A DNA stretch of 15,027 bases from Deltaproteobacteria bacterium. Lineage in GTDB: Bacteria > Desulfobacterota > Desulfuromonadia > Desulfuromonadales > BM103. Location of the stretch: positions 1 to 15,027 of the forward strand of contig JAFDBW010000177.1 of NCBI GenBank assembly GCA_019313105.1, read 5' to 3'. The notes beneath the pieces were generated by a model. It ran no database searches. It saw only the letters and a program-made list of their open reading frames with translations, and was not told the DNA's origin. Below, in pieces: positions 14,445 through 15,027 of this stretch (positions are counted from its first letter, which is position 1; every line of letters starts with the position of its first letter). The position numbers were made by a program, and so were the translations under genes.

Positions 14445-14873
14445 ATCTAGGCTGTGGGCGGGTTTTTAAAAATCTCCCATATTCCTTGTCACAGAGGAGA
14501 ATGTGGTTCTTCAACCAGTCTCATAAAAAGCCGAGGACTGAGCTCGGAATGACTTCGTGATTCTTGGTATGGTTTTGTCTGAATTCAAGAACTATCCCGT
14601 TCATCTCATGATGTTCCTGGCAATGTTTCTTCAGAGCAGGATAGTTGCCCCTGCGCATAATCTCTTCCTCTGTCGTGAAATGAAGCTGTCGTGAAATGAA
14701 GCTGGATGTAATCGACGAGTTTCTGCAAAATCTGTGGAACTGTTTTGTCGCCTTTTTGGTCAATCATAGCATCAGATAGCTCGTTAATCATGTCAACCAA
14801 CTGTCGGTGCTGCCTGTCTATTTCAGTAATGCCAATTTCGTAGCTGTCATCCCGGGCATGGAAACAACTGCAT
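14445..14873 (-). pseudogene. Bacteriohemerythrin pseudogene (three lesions)
   Basis: Read across frames, the minus strand encodes a nearly complete bacteriohemerythrin, an O2-binding di-iron four-helix protein. It has DDSYEIGITEIDRQHRQLVD, VDYIQLHF joined to TTEEEIMRR, HCQEHHEMN and DWLKNHILLCDKEYG, so the usual His/Glu/Asp iron ligands are all still readable. Three defects break it. About four extra bases near 14851-14857 (CCCGGG) shift the frame after FP; removing them restores FPWDDSYEIG. A 16-bp tandem duplication at 14671-14702 shifts the frame again. A TGA (14521-14523) replaces a likely CGA between FL and DWLKNH. The ATG at 14873 keeps a good AAAGGAG 5 nt upstream. The decay looks recent because the protein sequence is so well kept. 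Confidence 0.88.
14671..14702. repeat. Perfect 16-bp tandem duplication
   Basis: TGTCGTGAAATGAAGC occurs twice back to back (14671-14686 and 14687-14702). Dropping one copy restores the bacteriohemerythrin frame (QLHFTTEEE), so this is a frameshifting duplication inside that gene. Confidence 0.97.
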
Positions 14874-14898
14874 AAAATCTCCTTTCTCGAAAGAGCAG

Positions 14899-14924
14899 TT
14901 CATGACTGGCCTTCATGACCGGCT
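14899..14924. repeat. Imperfect 13-bp tandem repeat upstream of the pseudogene
   Basis: TTCATGACTGGCC (14899-14911) is followed directly by TTCATGACCGGCT (14912-14924), 11 of 13 bases matching. It lies 26 bp upstream of the pseudogene start on the minus strand and could be a former operator. Bases 14925-15027 show no gene. Confidence 0.5.
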
Positions 14925-15027
14925 GAACTAATTTACCTCAGCCGTGACTTGAGGTCAAAACCAAAGAGAAAAGGGCTGAAGTGCCATAGAGATTCACCGG
15001 AGACGATCCGGAGCAAAACCCGGACCG

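Noticed and set aside
14521..14523. Programmed recoding (for example selenocysteine) at the in-frame TGA
   Set aside because: The position is normally arginine or similar in FLRDWL, a single C-to-T change explains it, and the gene carries two frameshifts elsewhere.
15011..15020. GAGCAAAACC near the right edge as the start of another GEMM aptamer
   Set aside because: It has an extra A compared with the core, and the window ends before any other element could confirm it.

Overview
The window looks like a stretch of a Desulfuromonadales/Geobacter-type genome (Desulfobacterota). This is inferred from a PpcA-like periplasmic triheme cytochrome c7, a GEMM-I cyclic-di-GMP riboswitch, a bacteriohemerythrin relic, and the codon and GC style. 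No rRNA, tRNA, CRISPR array or transposase was seen. The first ~110 bases do not resemble what follows and may be a chimeric contig edge.

Bases 1-8226 (+ strand) form one tightly packed operon of the predicted amidoligase/peptide-modification type: the 3' end of a circularly permuted ATP-grasp gene, an alpha-E (DUF403) gene, a transglutaminase-DUF2126 fusion, a second ATP-grasp fused to a second alpha-E, and a second stand-alone transglutaminase-like peptidase. The operon therefore carries two ATP-grasp/alpha-E/transglutaminase sets, one split and one fused. Both transglutaminase domains keep an apparent Cys-His-Asp triad. A glutaminase gene (8271-9188) follows in the same direction 44 bp later and ends at a bidirectional terminator. 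The likely theme is ATP-driven formation of amide bonds on an unknown peptide or metabolite, paired with papain-fold hydrolysis or transfer.

Bases 9233-10790 hold a secreted triheme cytochrome on the minus strand, diverging from a membrane-anchored XRE regulator whose outer domain carries an EF-hand-like loop. Bases 10800-12354 are a minus-strand run: a YqaE/Pmp3 small membrane protein, an alpha/beta hydrolase, a DUF2784 membrane protein and a 59-residue cysteine-rich protein. The two small genes at the ends of this run were found by reading the sequence directly.

Bases 12355-13016 are mostly non-coding. They contain operator-like inverted repeats and a strong candidate 6S RNA (about 12659-12825) followed by two terminator-like hairpins. 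A signal-peptide membrane protein of unknown function follows (13017-13838). Next comes a sigma70-type promoter, a GEMM-I riboswitch with a swapped core base pair, a terminator, and a 76-residue protein (14210-14440). The window ends with a minus-strand bacteriohemerythrin pseudogene carrying three separate lesions: a probable 4-bp insertion, a 16-bp tandem duplication and a CGA-to-TGA nonsense change.
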